Source: Planctomycetota bacterium
GTDB lineage: Bacteria > Planctomycetota > J058 > J103
Length of the DNA: 64,000 nt
Direction: 5' to 3'
NCBI GenBank assembly: GCA_026004615.1
Contig: BPJM01000004.1
Location: 248,001 to 312,000 of the forward strand
Part shown: piece by piece, positions 34,647 through 43,567 of the stretch
Layout of the letters: each line of letters opens with the position of its first letter
Numbering within the stretch: position 1 is the stretch's first letter
Notes under the pieces: model-generated
The model's input: only the letters and a program-made list of their open reading frames with translations
Told to the model about the DNA's origin: nothing
Database searches by the model: none
Program-made: the position numbers and the translations under genes

Positions 34647-35390
34647 TCAGAACAAGAAGCTCAGATACGCCGCCGGCTCCAGGATCACCCCACCGGTGAA
34701 GTCGAACTCATCGGCCAAGAGTTCCCCGACGTCATCGCCCATGGCGTAGAACGGCAGGTGCACGAACAGCTCCAGCCCGAGGTGGAACTGCGCGGAGGCC
34801 TCCACCTGCAGGCGCACGAACGAGCTGAGGGCGAACAGCAGCGTGTCGTCGAACTCGATGTTGGCCGCGATCGTCTGTCCGCTGGAGCTGTCGAAGAAGC
34901 TCGCCTGCTCGCCGGAGTCGAACAGGTAGAACAGCTGGAGCCCCAGGCCGATGATCGCGCGGAAGGCGCCTGCCTTGAGCTCCGGGTTGAGCAGCCCGAC
35001 ATACAGCCCGAACGGGATCGCCTTGGTGTCGATGTCCGCCGAGCCCTCGAACGGCGCCCCGGGTTCGAAGTGCCGGTCGAAGCTGGCGCCATAGCCGAGG
35101 CGGATGAAGCACGTCAAGAGCTCGGCCGGCTGAAAGCCAAGCTCGGCGCCGAAAAGCACGTTGCCGCTCGCCAGGCCCACCGTCGTCTCGTCGCTGCTGA
35201 AACCGAGCCCGACCCAGGGGGTGAGCCGGATCCAGGTGGCGGTGGTGGGGGTGCGGAACTCGCCGACCCGGGCCGCATCCGCCGGCGGGCGGACCGTATC
35301 CCATTCGGTGGTGCTCTGGGCGGCGGCCGGGCGTGGGATCCCGAGCGCCGCGAGCAGGCCGAGCGCGGCCAGCCAGTGCCTGCTGCGCAT
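34647..35390 (-). CDS. Outer-membrane beta-barrel-like protein
   Basis: 247 aa from ATG 35390 with a signal peptide (LAALGLLAALGIPRPAAAQ). The mature part alternates polar and hydrophobic residues in strand-like segments (WIRLTPWVGLGFSS, LLTCFIRLGYGASFD, SFVRLQVEASAQFHLGLELF) and ends LEPAAYLSFLF, a terminal Phe that fits the Bam recognition signal. Probably an 8-10 strand barrel; function unknown. It is followed by a strong hairpin at 34566-34603. Confidence 0.68.
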   Translation of the reverse strand: MRSRHWLAALGLLAALGIPRPAAAQSTTEWDTVRPPADAARVGEFRTPTTATWIRLTPWVGLGFSSDETTVGLASGNVLFGAELGFQPAELLTCFIRLGYGASFDRHFEPGAPFEGSADIDTKAIPFGLYVGLLNPELKAGAFRAIIGLGLQLFYLFDSGEQASFFDSSSGQTIAANIEFDDTLLFALSSFVRLQVEASAQFHLGLELFVHLPFYAMGDDVGELLADEFDFTGGVILEPAAYLSFLF

Positions 35391-35641
35391 AGCGTTTCCC
35401 CTCGTCGCTGGCGCAGCGCGCCGGGAGCACGACCCGGGCGCGCCCACCGCCGGCCCCGCCTGGCCAGCGCGCTGCGCGGACCTGCCCCCAGCCTCTTGCA
35501 GGCGCGCACCATACATCGGCCGTCCGGCTCGCGCAAGGGGCTGCTGGACAGCGGGGGCCAGGAGCGGGCGGGCGGCGGCTCTGCCTCGCTCGGCGCCGGC
35601 GAGGCTGCCCGGGCTGTACCCATCTGCCCGCAGCGGGCTGC

Positions 35642-36901
35642 TCAGATGATCACCGTCTCCGGGTCGGGCCGCGGCCGGTTTTCCAGCAGCGGTGCCAGCG
35701 CGAGCGCAGCAGGGTCGAACGGCGGCGGCTCGTCGAGCACCAGCGCCCGCACCATCATGCCGGTGGCCGGGGCGTGCATGACACCATGGCCGGAGAATCC
35801 CGTGGCGTGCAGCAAGCCGGGCAGCCGCGGATCCCAGTCGATGATCGCCTTGTCGTCCGGGGTGACCTCGTAGTAGCCGGCGGTGGCGTGCTCCAGCCCG
35901 GCCTGCTCGGCCAGCCACGGCATGTACTCGGCCAGCGCCGCCAGCACCTCGTAGCCGTATTCCTCGATCCCCAGCCCGTAGCCGGGCTCGATCGAGTCGC
36001 TGTCCAGCGCCTGGGCCTCGACCGCCGGCGGCGGAAAGCGGTCCCAGCCCGGGGGCTTGGGCGGGCGGCGATCCCAGCCGCACATGAGCGCATCGGCCTC
36101 GGGCCGGCAGTAGGGTTCCAGGTCGAACACCAGGAGCGGAAAGTGGCGCACCTGTCTTCCGGGGATCTGGGTCGTGAAATAGAGGTAGCGCTTGACCGGG
36201 GTGAGCGGGATCTGAACTCCGGCCAGCTGGCTAACGGCGTTCGCCCACGGACCGGCGGCGTTGATCACCACCGGCGCTCGCACTTCCCGCTCGCCATCCT
36301 CGCACGCCACGCGCACTCCCCAGACCCGCCCCCCCGCGCGCACGATCTCGCGCACCGGAGCCCACTGCCGCAGGCAGCCGCCCACGCGCAGTCCGTGCTC
36401 GAACAGCGTGTGCGTGATCACATCGGGCAACAGGAAGCCGTCGTGGCGGCAGAACGTGGCGCCGGCGAGCGCGGGGTGCTCCACCATCGGCAGCCGCTCG
36501 CGCACCGCGGCCGCCCCGGTCCAGACCTCCAGCTCCGGCACCCCGAGCGCGCGCTGGCGCTCGGCGCGCGCGCAGGCCTGCGCGAACGCCTCCGCCCCGG
36601 TATAGACGAACGCGTAGCCGTTCTCGCGCAGCACGGGCTCGCCGCCGAAGCGCTCGGGGAAGCTCCGGTAGAAACGGCCGCTGGCGAGGGACATGTGGAT
36701 GTGGACTTCCGCGGCGAACTGGTGGCGGAACGCTGCGGCCGAGCGCGCGGTGGAACCGTGCAGCTTGTGGTGCATCTCGAAGCAGGCCACGCGCAGCCCG
36801 CGACCGGCGCTGGCGAGATGCCAGAAGCACGAGGCGCCGGTGATACCGGCGCCGACGATCACCACGTCCACCTCGTCCGGCACGCTCGCCCGCAGCGCCA
36901 T
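35642..36901 (-). CDS. FAD-dependent oxidoreductase, DAO/sarcosine-oxidase type
   Basis: 419 aa. N-terminal FAD-binding VDVVIVGAGITGASCFWHLA with a later GSTARSAAAFRHQF, the glycine-oxidase/sarcosine-dehydrogenase pattern. The C-terminal block ITPDDKAIIDWD... GFSGHGVMHAPATG is the second FAD/substrate motif (GxxGHGxxxxPxxG). It likely oxidises the C-N bond of an amino acid or N-methyl compound. It stands alone on the minus strand, divergent from a small methyltransferase. Confidence 0.85.
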   Translation of the reverse strand: MALRASVPDEVDVVIVGAGITGASCFWHLASAGRGLRVACFEMHHKLHGSTARSAAAFRHQFAAEVHIHMSLASGRFYRSFPERFGGEPVLRENGYAFVYTGAEAFAQACARAERQRALGVPELEVWTGAAAVRERLPMVEHPALAGATFCRHDGFLLPDVITHTLFEHGLRVGGCLRQWAPVREIVRAGGRVWGVRVACEDGEREVRAPVVINAAGPWANAVSQLAGVQIPLTPVKRYLYFTTQIPGRQVRHFPLLVFDLEPYCRPEADALMCGWDRRPPKPPGWDRFPPPAVEAQALDSDSIEPGYGLGIEEYGYEVLAALAEYMPWLAEQAGLEHATAGYYEVTPDDKAIIDWDPRLPGLLHATGFSGHGVMHAPATGMMVRALVLDEPPPFDPAALALAPLLENRPRPDPETVII

Positions 36902-37056
36902 GGGGGGATTTTAGGGGCGGCGCGATACGCGGACAAGCGCAGGGCTGGCCGCGGCGGCGGTGCGCTCGTGAAAAGATGGCTCGCCGCGGATACCCTGGCG
37001 GACCCGGCGGCGGGCCGCGCGCCGCCGCCGGGTGGGAGCCTGGAGGTGGAGCCGGG

Positions 37057-37656
37057 ATGGGAAGGCGCGGGGTGTTCGGGGACTGGTTCGATCCCCGCCG
37101 GTTCTACCGGCGCGGGGTGCCGCGCGCGGTACAGACGCCCCTGGCGCTCTTGCCGCGGCTGCGCGAGGAGATCCGCGGCCTGATCGCGGCGATCCGCCCC
37201 CGCCGGGCGTTGGAGATCGGCCCGGGTGAGCAGCCGCTGCTGGCCGGCGTGCCGCAGCCGTTCTACCTCGATGTGGCGTTGCCCTTCCTGCTGCCACACC
37301 GCGGTCGCGCGGTGCAGGCGGACGCGCGCGCGCTGCCGTGGCGCGGCGGGGCGTTCGACCTGGTGCTCGCCGCGGACGTGCTCACGCACGTGCGGCCGGC
37401 CGAACGCGAGCGCGTGCTGGCGGAGATGGCGCGCGTGTCGCCGCGGCTGCTGCTGTTCAACCCCGAGCCCGGCACACCCGAGGTGCCGGACTCGGCGGTG
37501 CCGAGCGAGGAGCTCGTCGTGGGGCTGGAGCGGCTGGGCTTCGAGGTCGAACGGCGGCGTCGTCGAAGCCGCCGGCGGGACGGGGCGCCCTTTCCGATGG
37601 ACATCCTCGTTGCCGTCCGCGCCGGGATCCCGCGCGAGCTGCCACCGCTGGCCTAG
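37057..37656 (+). CDS. SAM-dependent class I methyltransferase
   Basis: 199 aa from ATG 37057, which has GGAGGTGGAG just upstream. Core motifs: RALEIGPGEQPLL (SAM loop), FYLDVALPFL (acidic residue at strand 2), and FDLVLAADVLTHV-RPAERERVLAEMARVS. The compact size and the LTHV segment resemble UbiE/type-11 methyltransferases. The substrate is not evident. The frame stays open upstream, but without a better start. Confidence 0.75.
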   Translation: MGRRGVFGDWFDPRRFYRRGVPRAVQTPLALLPRLREEIRGLIAAIRPRRALEIGPGEQPLLAGVPQPFYLDVALPFLLPHRGRAVQADARALPWRGGAFDLVLAADVLTHVRPAERERVLAEMARVSPRLLLFNPEPGTPEVPDSAVPSEELVVGLERLGFEVERRRRRSRRRDGAPFPMDILVAVRAGIPRELPPLA

Positions 37657-37715
37657 CCCTGATGCAACTTCGGGCCGCTGCAGCGAGGGGTTGACAGCGA
37701 GGCCCTGTCCGCGGA

Positions 37716-37724
37716 TGGTATAGT
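37716..37724 (+). promoter_or_regulatory. Extended -10 promoter of the GntR gene
   Basis: TGGTATAGT, an extended -10. A TTGACA exists at 37691-37696, but the 22-bp gap to the -10 is too long for a normal pair, so recognition probably rests on the TGn extension. Confidence 0.55.
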
Positions 37725-37734
37725 GGTTGAACCA
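37724..37734. promoter_or_regulatory. FadR/GntR-family operator
   Basis: TGGTTGAACCA, a palindrome matching the TGGTnnnACCA operator class of FadR-subfamily regulators. It begins at the last base of the -10 element and so would block transcription when bound. The adjacent regulator gene at 37804 is of this subfamily, which suggests autoregulation. Confidence 0.7.
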
Positions 37735-37737
37735 ACT

Positions 37738-37778
37738 GGCCACCCTGCCATCTGCATGACGCCGGCCGCAGGGTGGCC
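37738..37778 (+). promoter_or_regulatory. Hairpin in the 5' leader of the GntR gene
   Basis: GGCCACCCTGC (37738-37748) pairs perfectly with GCAGGGTGGCC (37768-37778) across a 19-nt loop, between the operator and the start codon at 37804. It would form in the mRNA leader and may affect stability or translation. Confidence 0.5.
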
Positions 37779-37803
37779 GGCGGAGCGGGGAGCGCGACGA
37801 GCC

Positions 37804-38664
37804 ATGCTCGAACGCCTGACGCCGATCCGCCGCAGTTCGCTCGCCGCCGAGATCGCCGGCGAGCTGCGGCGGCGCATCCTGGAGGGCGATTTCGCCGCCG
37901 GCAGCCGGCTGCCGCCCGAGCGCGAGCTGGCGCAGCGGCTGGGGACGAATCGCAACACGCTGCGCGAGGCGCTGCGCCTGCTGGAGGCGCAGGGCCTGGT
38001 GCGGGTGCGGCACGGCGAGGGCACCTTGGTGCGCGATCCGCGCACCGCGGGCACGCTGGAGCTGGTGGCGCCGTTTCTGCTCGAGGGGCGCGAGCCAGCG
38101 GCGCGGCTGGAGGTCTTCGCGGATGCGCTGCAGCTGCGCCGCTTCATCGCCGCGGAGGCCGCCGCGGCCGCCGCGGCCAGTGCCGGACATCGGAGCGCCG
38201 CCGAGCGGCTCGTGGCGGCGCTGGAGCAGGTGCTCGCGCTCCCCGAGGAGCCGGCGCGCCGGGCCGAGGCCGACCTCGAGCTGTTCGCGACCCTGATCGA
38301 CAGCAGCGGGCGGCTGCTCTACCGCTGGGCACTCAACGGGATCCTCGGCGCCTGCCGCGCCTTCATCGAGCACGCTCCGGCGCTGTGGTGGTTTCCCGAC
38401 GACTACGAGCGGTTCTGGCGGGCGCTCATCGCCGCGATCGCGGCCGGTGAACCCGCACGCGCGCGCTCGCTCTGCAACCGCTACTTCGCCCGCACCGACC
38501 GCGAGCTGGCGGCGTTGTTCGCAGGGCTGGTGGGCGCGGAGGCACCCCAGTTGCTCGCCGCGCTGGCGCAGACCGGCGTCGCAGGCGAGGAACCACCGGC
38601 CGCCGAGTCCGCCCTGCTGGACGCCGCCGCGCCGGGGCGGCAGCGCGAGGAGGCGTCGCCATGA
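37804..38664 (+). CDS. GntR/FadR-family transcriptional regulator
   Basis: 286 aa. The N-terminal winged helix has LAAEIAGELRRRILEGDFAAGSRLPPERELAQRLGTNRNTLREALRLLEAQGLVRVRHGEGT, the GntR signature. The all-helical FCD/FadR-type effector domain follows (ADLELFATLIDSSGRLLYRWALNG). It has an operator of the right class at 37724-37734. The next gene starts inside its stop (ATGA), so it probably controls the downstream GMC oxidoreductase operon in response to an acyl or carboxylate metabolite. The start at ATG 37804 is preferred over GTG 37723, which lies inside the promoter. Confidence 0.88.
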   Translation: MLERLTPIRRSSLAAEIAGELRRRILEGDFAAGSRLPPERELAQRLGTNRNTLREALRLLEAQGLVRVRHGEGTLVRDPRTAGTLELVAPFLLEGREPAARLEVFADALQLRRFIAAEAAAAAAASAGHRSAAERLVAALEQVLALPEEPARRAEADLELFATLIDSSGRLLYRWALNGILGACRAFIEHAPALWWFPDDYERFWRALIAAIAAGEPARARSLCNRYFARTDRELAALFAGLVGAEAPQLLAALAQTGVAGEEPPAAESALLDAAAPGRQREEASP

Positions 38665-39275
38665 AGGCGGTGTACACCGGGCAGCAGCTCTTGTTGCCAC
38701 TGCTCGGCGTGCTGCCGGGCGCGCCTGCCGAGCGCCGGCAGCGGCCCGGACTGCCGCCGCCCCCGCTCGGGCCCATCCGGCCCGCGCCGCCGGTCGCGCG
38801 GCCGCTGGTCGATATCGAGCGGCGGCGGCGGCCGCCGGTGGTGCTCGGCACACGCGCGCGGCGGAGCCTGGGGGTGCTGGCGCGCGCGATCGCCCCGGAT
38901 GCCGATCTGGGCATCGCAGACCTGGAGGGCTGGACGATCTGCTATGTGAGCCGCTTCGCGGCCTATCTGCCGCCGCCGCTCGGGCGAGCGCTGGGGCCGG
39001 TGCTGGCGGCGCTGGAGTGGCTGCCGCTGGTGGTCGGCCCGCGGCGGCGGCGGCTGTCACGGCTGAGTCGAGCCGAGTGCCGCTCGTTCCTGCAGCGCCT
39101 GCTCGATGTGCGCGGGCTGGTGCGCGAGGCGGTGCACGGCTTGCGCGGCCTGCTGGCGCTGGCGCTGTACGAGCATCCGGCGGCCCACCGCGCGATCGGT
39201 TACGCCGCGCAGCGCTACCTGCAGGCCAAGGCGCGCGAGCGGCAACAGCGGTTTGGAGCCCCCGAGCCATGGTGA
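38661..39275 (+). CDS. Small partner protein of GMC oxidoreductase
   Basis: 204 aa, starting in the stop of the GntR gene and ending 7 nt inside the GMC gene, so tightly coupled to both. It has a Pro-rich N terminus, then VLGTRARRSLGVLARAIAPDADL, LGIADLEGW and a helical C-terminal half (ALALYEHPAAHRAIGY). The layout resembles the small third subunit that accompanies membrane GMC dehydrogenases, but I see no firm sequence signature. It probably helps assembly or electron transfer. Confidence 0.6.
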   Translation: MKAVYTGQQLLLPLLGVLPGAPAERRQRPGLPPPPLGPIRPAPPVARPLVDIERRRRPPVVLGTRARRSLGVLARAIAPDADLGIADLEGWTICYVSRFAAYLPPPLGRALGPVLAALEWLPLVVGPRRRRLSRLSRAECRSFLQRLLDVRGLVREAVHGLRGLLALALYEHPAAHRAIGYAAQRYLQAKARERQQRFGAPEPW

Positions 39276-40825
39276 GCGAGCTCGCGGCCGAGCGGACCGG
39301 TCGGCTCTATCAGTTCTGGGATCTGATGACCGACCGCACGATCGAGTGCGACGCGGTGATCGTCGGCTCGGGCGCGGGCGGGGCCACCGTCGCCGCCGAG
39401 CTGGCGGAGGCCGGACTTGCGGTGGCGGTGCTCGAGGAAGGGGGATTTTACGATACCCGCACCTTCCATGCGGGGCTGTTCGATGCGGTGGCACACCTGT
39501 ATCGAGACGCCGGCACCGAGAGGGCGGTCGGGCCGCCGAACGTGATGCTCTTCCAGGGCCGCTGCGTGGGTGGTTCCACCGTGATCAACGGCGGGATGTG
39601 CTGGCGCACCCCGGCGCGCGTGCTCGAGCGCTGGACGCGCGAGCGCGGGCTGCCCGCGGTGGGGCCCGAGGCCATGCAGCCGCTGTTCGAGCGGCTGGAG
39701 GCGCTGATCCACGTCGCGCCCCAGGAGCCCGGCAGCATCGGCATGGACGACGGGCTGTTGCGCCTGGGTGCGGAGCGGCTCGGCTACAAGGTGGTGGCGA
39801 ACCGGCGCAACCAGCTGCACTGCGTCGGCTCGAACAACTGCGTCTTCGGCTGTCCGACCGGCGCCAAGCAATCGATGCTCGTCAGCATGCTGCCGCGCGC
39901 AGTGGGCTTCGGTGCGGACATCTATGCCGATTGCCGGGTGGAGCGGCTGGTGCTCGAGCGGGCTGGTCCGGACGGCCGGCCGCGCGCGGTGGGGGTGCAG
40001 GCGCGGGTGCTGGATCCGGACCCGCGCGCCCCGGCGCGCACGCTCACCGTGCGCGCGCGCCACGTGGTGCTGGCGTGCGGGGCCATCCAGACCCCGCTGC
40101 TGCTGCTCGGCGAGGGGCTGGCGAACGGCTCGGGGCAGCTGGGGCGCAACCTCGCCGTGCACCCCAACGCCAAGGCGATCGCGCTGTTCGACGAACCGGT
40201 GGTGGGCTGGCAGGGGGTGCACCAGGCGCACCAGATCCACGAGTTCCTCGAGGAAGGCATCGTGATGGCGGTGGCGTTCTTGCCGCCGCAGCTGCTCGCG
40301 CTGACGCAGCCGCTATTGGGCAACGCCCTGTTCGAGCTCATGCGCCAGATCAACCACATGGTGTGCGCGGGCATCCTGGTCGAGGACACCACCACCGGCA
40401 CCGTGCGGCGCGGTCCGTTCGGCCGGGCGGCGGTGCGCTATCGTATGAGCGATTACGATCTCGAGCAGGTGCTGCGCGGGCTCGCGCTGCTCGCGGAGGT
40501 GTACTTCGCCGCCGGGGCGCGCGAGGTGCTACTGCCCATCTACGGCCTGGAGCCGCTGCGGAGTCCGGACGAGATCCCGCGCCTGTTCCGCCACCCGGTG
40601 CACCGGCACGATCTGGAGATCGCCGCCTTCCACCCGCTGGGGACCTGCCGCATGGGGGTGCACCCTGGCAGCAGCGTGGTCGATCCCTTCGGGCAGGTCC
40701 ACGAGGTGGCGGGGCTGTGGATCGCGGATGCGAGCGTGCTGCCCGGGCCGATCGGGGTCAACCCGATGCTGACGATCATGGCGCTGGCGCTCAGGACCGC
40801 GCTCCGCATCCGGGGGGCGTGGTAG
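39269..40825 (+). CDS. GMC-family FAD-dependent oxidoreductase
   Basis: 518 aa. N-terminal dinucleotide motif AVIVGSGAGGATVAAELAE with LEEG, the GMC-1 block GRCVGGSTVINGGMCWR, and the C-terminal HPLGTCRMG and GLWIADASVLPGPIGVNPMLTIMALALR with the catalytic His/Asn pair. A Cys cluster (HCVGSNNCVFGCPTGAKQS) is present as in long-chain alcohol and sterol oxidases of this branch. It probably oxidises an alcohol; no substrate can be named. Coupled to its partner protein and to the GntR regulator. Confidence 0.88.
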   Translation: MVSELAAERTGRLYQFWDLMTDRTIECDAVIVGSGAGGATVAAELAEAGLAVAVLEEGGFYDTRTFHAGLFDAVAHLYRDAGTERAVGPPNVMLFQGRCVGGSTVINGGMCWRTPARVLERWTRERGLPAVGPEAMQPLFERLEALIHVAPQEPGSIGMDDGLLRLGAERLGYKVVANRRNQLHCVGSNNCVFGCPTGAKQSMLVSMLPRAVGFGADIYADCRVERLVLERAGPDGRPRAVGVQARVLDPDPRAPARTLTVRARHVVLACGAIQTPLLLLGEGLANGSGQLGRNLAVHPNAKAIALFDEPVVGWQGVHQAHQIHEFLEEGIVMAVAFLPPQLLALTQPLLGNALFELMRQINHMVCAGILVEDTTTGTVRRGPFGRAAVRYRMSDYDLEQVLRGLALLAEVYFAAGAREVLLPIYGLEPLRSPDEIPRLFRHPVHRHDLEIAAFHPLGTCRMGVHPGSSVVDPFGQVHEVAGLWIADASVLPGPIGVNPMLTIMALALRTALRIRGAW

Positions 40826-40827
40826 GC

Positions 40828-41394
40828 ATGGCGCCGGCAAGCGCAGGCGGGCGCACGGCCGCAAGCGGCAGCGGCGAGCACCCGGTGCCGGCGCAGCACC
40901 GTGCCGCGGCCGCCGGCCGCGCCGTCCGCTGTTGCGTGATCACCGTCAGCGACAGCCGGACCGCGGCCAGCGATGTGAGCGGGCAGGAAGCGGTGCGCGC
41001 ACTCGCCGCCCATGGCCATCAGGTGGTGCGGCGCGCGCTGGTGCCAGACGATCCGGTGCGGATCGCGGCGGAGCTCGGCGCTGCGCTGGCGGCGCCCGAG
41101 GTCGAGGCGGTGGTGCTGACCGGGGGCACCGGCGTCGGACCGCGCGACCGGACCCCGGAGGCGGTGGCACCGCTGCTGGAGCGCGAGCTGCCGGGCTTCG
41201 GGGAGCTGTTTCGGATGCTCAGCCATGCGGAGATCGGGGCGGCGGCCATGCTCTCCCGCGCGCTCGGCGGGCTGGGGGCAGGCGGCCGGCCGATCTTCTG
41301 CCTGCCCGGCTCGCCCCGGGCGGTCGCGCTTGCGATCGAGCGGCTGATCGGCCCGGAGCTCGCGCACCTGGTCGTGCTCGCGCGCGGCGGCTGA
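40828..41394 (+). CDS. moaB: Molybdopterin adenylyltransferase-like MoaB/MogA
   Basis: 188 aa. Motifs [55 protein letters not shown] and [16 protein letters not shown] are those of the MoaB/Mog family, which adenylylates molybdopterin before metal insertion. A 30-residue Ala/Gly-rich leader precedes the domain. It begins 2 nt after the GMC stop, so it is in the same operon, though no molybdoenzyme is nearby. Confidence 0.9.
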   Translation: MAPASAGGRTAASGSGEHPVPAQHRAAAAGRAVRCCVITVSDSRTAASDVSGQEAVRALAAHGHQVVRRALVPDDPVRIAAELGAALAAPEVEAVVLTGGTGVGPRDRTPEAVAPLLERELPGFGELFRMLSHAEIGAAAMLSRALGGLGAGGRPIFCLPGSPRAVALAIERLIGPELAHLVVLARGG

Positions 41395-41522
41395 GCGGGC
41401 GCGGCCGGCTTCGGCTCGCGCCCCCGCGCGGTCCCTTGCACCGCGGCGAGCGCACTGGCGCCTCCATCCCCCGCCCGTTACCATGGCCCCTTCCGCGCGG
41501 AGGCAGGAGGGCTCGCACAGCG

Positions 41523-42941
41523 GTGTACGCGCCGGTGGACGAGCGGGTGGTGGCGGCGCTGGAGCGCGCGCTGGGGCCAGCGCACGTGCTGCGCGATCCG
41601 GAGACGATCGCGCGCCACAGCCGCGACGAGACCGAGGATCTGAGCTTTCCGCCCGAGGTCGTGGTGCGACCCGGCTCGACCGAGGAGGTGGCCGCGGTGC
41701 TCAGGCTGGCGCAGGAGCACCGCGTGCCGGTCACCCCGGCCGGGGGCCGCACCGGGCTGAGCGGCGGGGCGCTGTGCGTGGCGGGCGGCATCGCGCTCTC
41801 GCTGGAGCGGATGGATCGCATCCGCGAGATCGACGAGGAGGGGTTCTTCGCCGTCGTCGAACCCGGCCTGGTCACCGCGCGGCTGCACGAGGAGGTCGAG
41901 CGGCGGGGGCTGTTTTACCCGCCCGATCCGGCGAGCGCCGGCTCGTGCACGATCGGCGGCAACATCGCGGAGAACGCCGGCGGGCCGCGCGCGGTCAAGT
42001 ATGGGGTGACCGGCGACTGGGTCACGGGGCTGGAGATGGTGCTGGCCGGCGGGCAGGTGGTGCGCGAGGGGGGCAAGCTGCTCAAGGATGTGACCGGGTA
42101 TGCGCTCCGCCGCCTGGTGGTCGGCAGCGAGGGCACGCTGGCGGTGGTCACGGAGGCGACGCTGCGGCTGATCCCGCGGCCGACCGTGTTCCGCACCGCG
42201 CTGGTTCCCTATCCGAGCCTGCAGGCGGCGGCGCGCACGGTGCCGGCGGTCTTCCGCGCCGGGCTCATGCCGTGCGCGATCGAGTTCATGGAGCAGGCGG
42301 CGCTCGCGGCGGCCGAGGCCCACCTCGGCACGCACATCGCGCGCGGAGGCGCGGAGGCGTATCTGCTGGTGGAGCTGGATGGCCACGATGCCGAGCGGCT
42401 GGACCGCGAGCTCATGCGCCTGGGGGAGGTGTGCCTGGAACAGGGTGCGCTCGATGTGTGGCTGGCCGAGGGGCCGAGCCGGCGCGCCGAGCTGTGGCGG
42501 GTGCGCCGCGCGATGGGCGAGGCGGTCAAGAAGCTGAGCGCCTACCGCGAGGAGGACACGGTGGTGCCGCGGGCGCGGCTGGCGGAGGCGATCCAGGGCG
42601 TGCGCCAGATCGTGGCACGCCACGGACTGCGCGCGATCCTGTACGGTCATGCCGGCGATGGCAACATCCACGTCAATGTGCTGCGGGATGCACTGCCGCG
42701 CGAGCGGTGGCGCGAGCTGGTGCCGCGGGTCTCGCACGAGATCTTCCGCTTCGTCGTCGGACTGGGCGGCACGATCAGCGGCGAGCACGGGATCGGTTGG
42801 GTGCAGCGCCCGCACCTGCCACTGGCGGTATCGCAGTCGGCGATCGCACTGTACCGGCGGCTCAAGCACGCCTTCGACCCCCTGGGTATCCTCAACCCCG
42901 GCAAGATCTTCGATGACGGCGAGGCCGCCGCCCAGCCGTGA
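41523..42941 (+). CDS. glcD: FAD-linked dehydrogenase, GlcD/D-lactate dehydrogenase type
   Basis: 472 aa from GTG 41523. The N-terminal PCMH FAD-binding domain has VVVRPGSTEEVAAVLRLAQE, TPAGGRTGLSGGA, GSCTIGGNIAENAGGPRAVKYG and LLKDVTGYALRRLVVGSEGT. The C-terminal FAD-oxidase domain ends with YGHAGDGNIHVNVL, SGEHGIGW and PLGILNPGKIF. It oxidises a 2-hydroxy acid such as glycolate or D-lactate. AGGAGG sits 12 nt upstream, a long gap. glcE/glcF are absent. The next gene overlaps its stop by 4 nt. Confidence 0.9.
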   Translation: MYAPVDERVVAALERALGPAHVLRDPETIARHSRDETEDLSFPPEVVVRPGSTEEVAAVLRLAQEHRVPVTPAGGRTGLSGGALCVAGGIALSLERMDRIREIDEEGFFAVVEPGLVTARLHEEVERRGLFYPPDPASAGSCTIGGNIAENAGGPRAVKYGVTGDWVTGLEMVLAGGQVVREGGKLLKDVTGYALRRLVVGSEGTLAVVTEATLRLIPRPTVFRTALVPYPSLQAAARTVPAVFRAGLMPCAIEFMEQAALAAAEAHLGTHIARGGAEAYLLVELDGHDAERLDRELMRLGEVCLEQGALDVWLAEGPSRRAELWRVRRAMGEAVKKLSAYREEDTVVPRARLAEAIQGVRQIVARHGLRAILYGHAGDGNIHVNVLRDALPRERWRELVPRVSHEIFRFVVGLGGTISGEHGIGWVQRPHLPLAVSQSAIALYRRLKHAFDPLGILNPGKIFDDGEAAAQP

Positions 42942-43477
42942 GTGCCGCCTGGCCGTCCCCCAGCTGGCGCCCGCGGCGCCGGCTCGCGCACCGCTACCGC
43001 TTCGAGAGCACGCGCGCGCGCGAGGAGCTGGAGGCGCAGGCGGAGCTCTATTTCCGGGCGCTCGGCTACCGGCGGCGCGCAGACGAGTCGGGTCGCGTGG
43101 TGTTCACGCGCGGCCGCCCCTGGGGCAGCCTGTGGTCGCCCCGGCTGCGCGAATGCCAGACGCGGCTGGAGCTGGAGCTAGCGGAGGCGCCGCCGGCGGG
43201 CGCCTCGGGGGCGAGCCCGCCCGCCGGCGAGCGGCGGGCGGTGACCATCGTGCACCAGGTCGAGGTGTTCGGCCGCTGGGTGCTGCCGGCGGACGAGGCG
43301 CTGCTGGAGGCGGAGGCGCGCGGCTTCGAGCGATTCGCCAGCGGGCTGGACGTGGCGCTGGACAAGCTGGTGCGCGCCGCCCGGCGCCGCCGCCGCGCGC
43401 AGTGCTGGCGGCGGCTTTGGTGGCTCGCCGGGGCAGCGGGACTCGCGGGCCTGCTCGCCTGGTGGTGGCTTGCCTGA
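42938..43477 (+). CDS. Unknown protein with C-terminal membrane anchor
   Basis: 179 aa from GTG 42938, which overlaps the glcD stop as GTGA. The soluble part (YRFESTRAREELEAQAELYFRALGYRRR; RAVTIVHQVEVFGRWVLPAD) is mixed alpha/beta; an Arg cluster then precedes a single hydrophobic helix (LWWLAGAAGLAGLLAWWWLA) at the very C terminus, so it is probably tail-anchored with the bulk in the cytoplasm. I do not recognise a family. Its coupling to glcD and the following BMC-domain gene is the only clue to role. Confidence 0.6.
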   Translation: MSAAWPSPSWRPRRRLAHRYRFESTRAREELEAQAELYFRALGYRRRADESGRVVFTRGRPWGSLWSPRLRECQTRLELELAEAPPAGASGASPPAGERRAVTIVHQVEVFGRWVLPADEALLEAEARGFERFASGLDVALDKLVRAARRRRRAQCWRRLWWLAGAAGLAGLLAWWWLA

Positions 43478-43503
43478 GGTTGGAGCGCGCCCAGCCCGGA
43501 CGG

Positions 43504-43532
43504 TTGCCGGCCCGCTGCCGGCGCGCTAGCAT
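43504..43532 (+). promoter_or_regulatory. Sigma-70-type promoter for the BMC-domain gene
   Basis: TTGCCG at 43504-43509 and TAGCAT at 43527-43532, 17-bp spacer, 36 bp before ATG 43568. A GAGGGGGA ribosome site lies between. Confidence 0.5.
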
Positions 43533-43567
43533 CGCGCGCTCGGCAGCCCGCAGAGGGGGAATCTGGC

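Noticed and set aside
37691..37724. A TTGACA/TATAGT promoter pair upstream of the GntR gene
   Set aside because: The spacer is 22 bp, too long for a standard pair; an extended -10 explains the site better.
36859..39270. An 803-codon minus-strand frame opposite the methyltransferase, GntR and partner genes
   Set aside because: Antisense shadow with biased composition; the plus-strand genes have recognisable domains.
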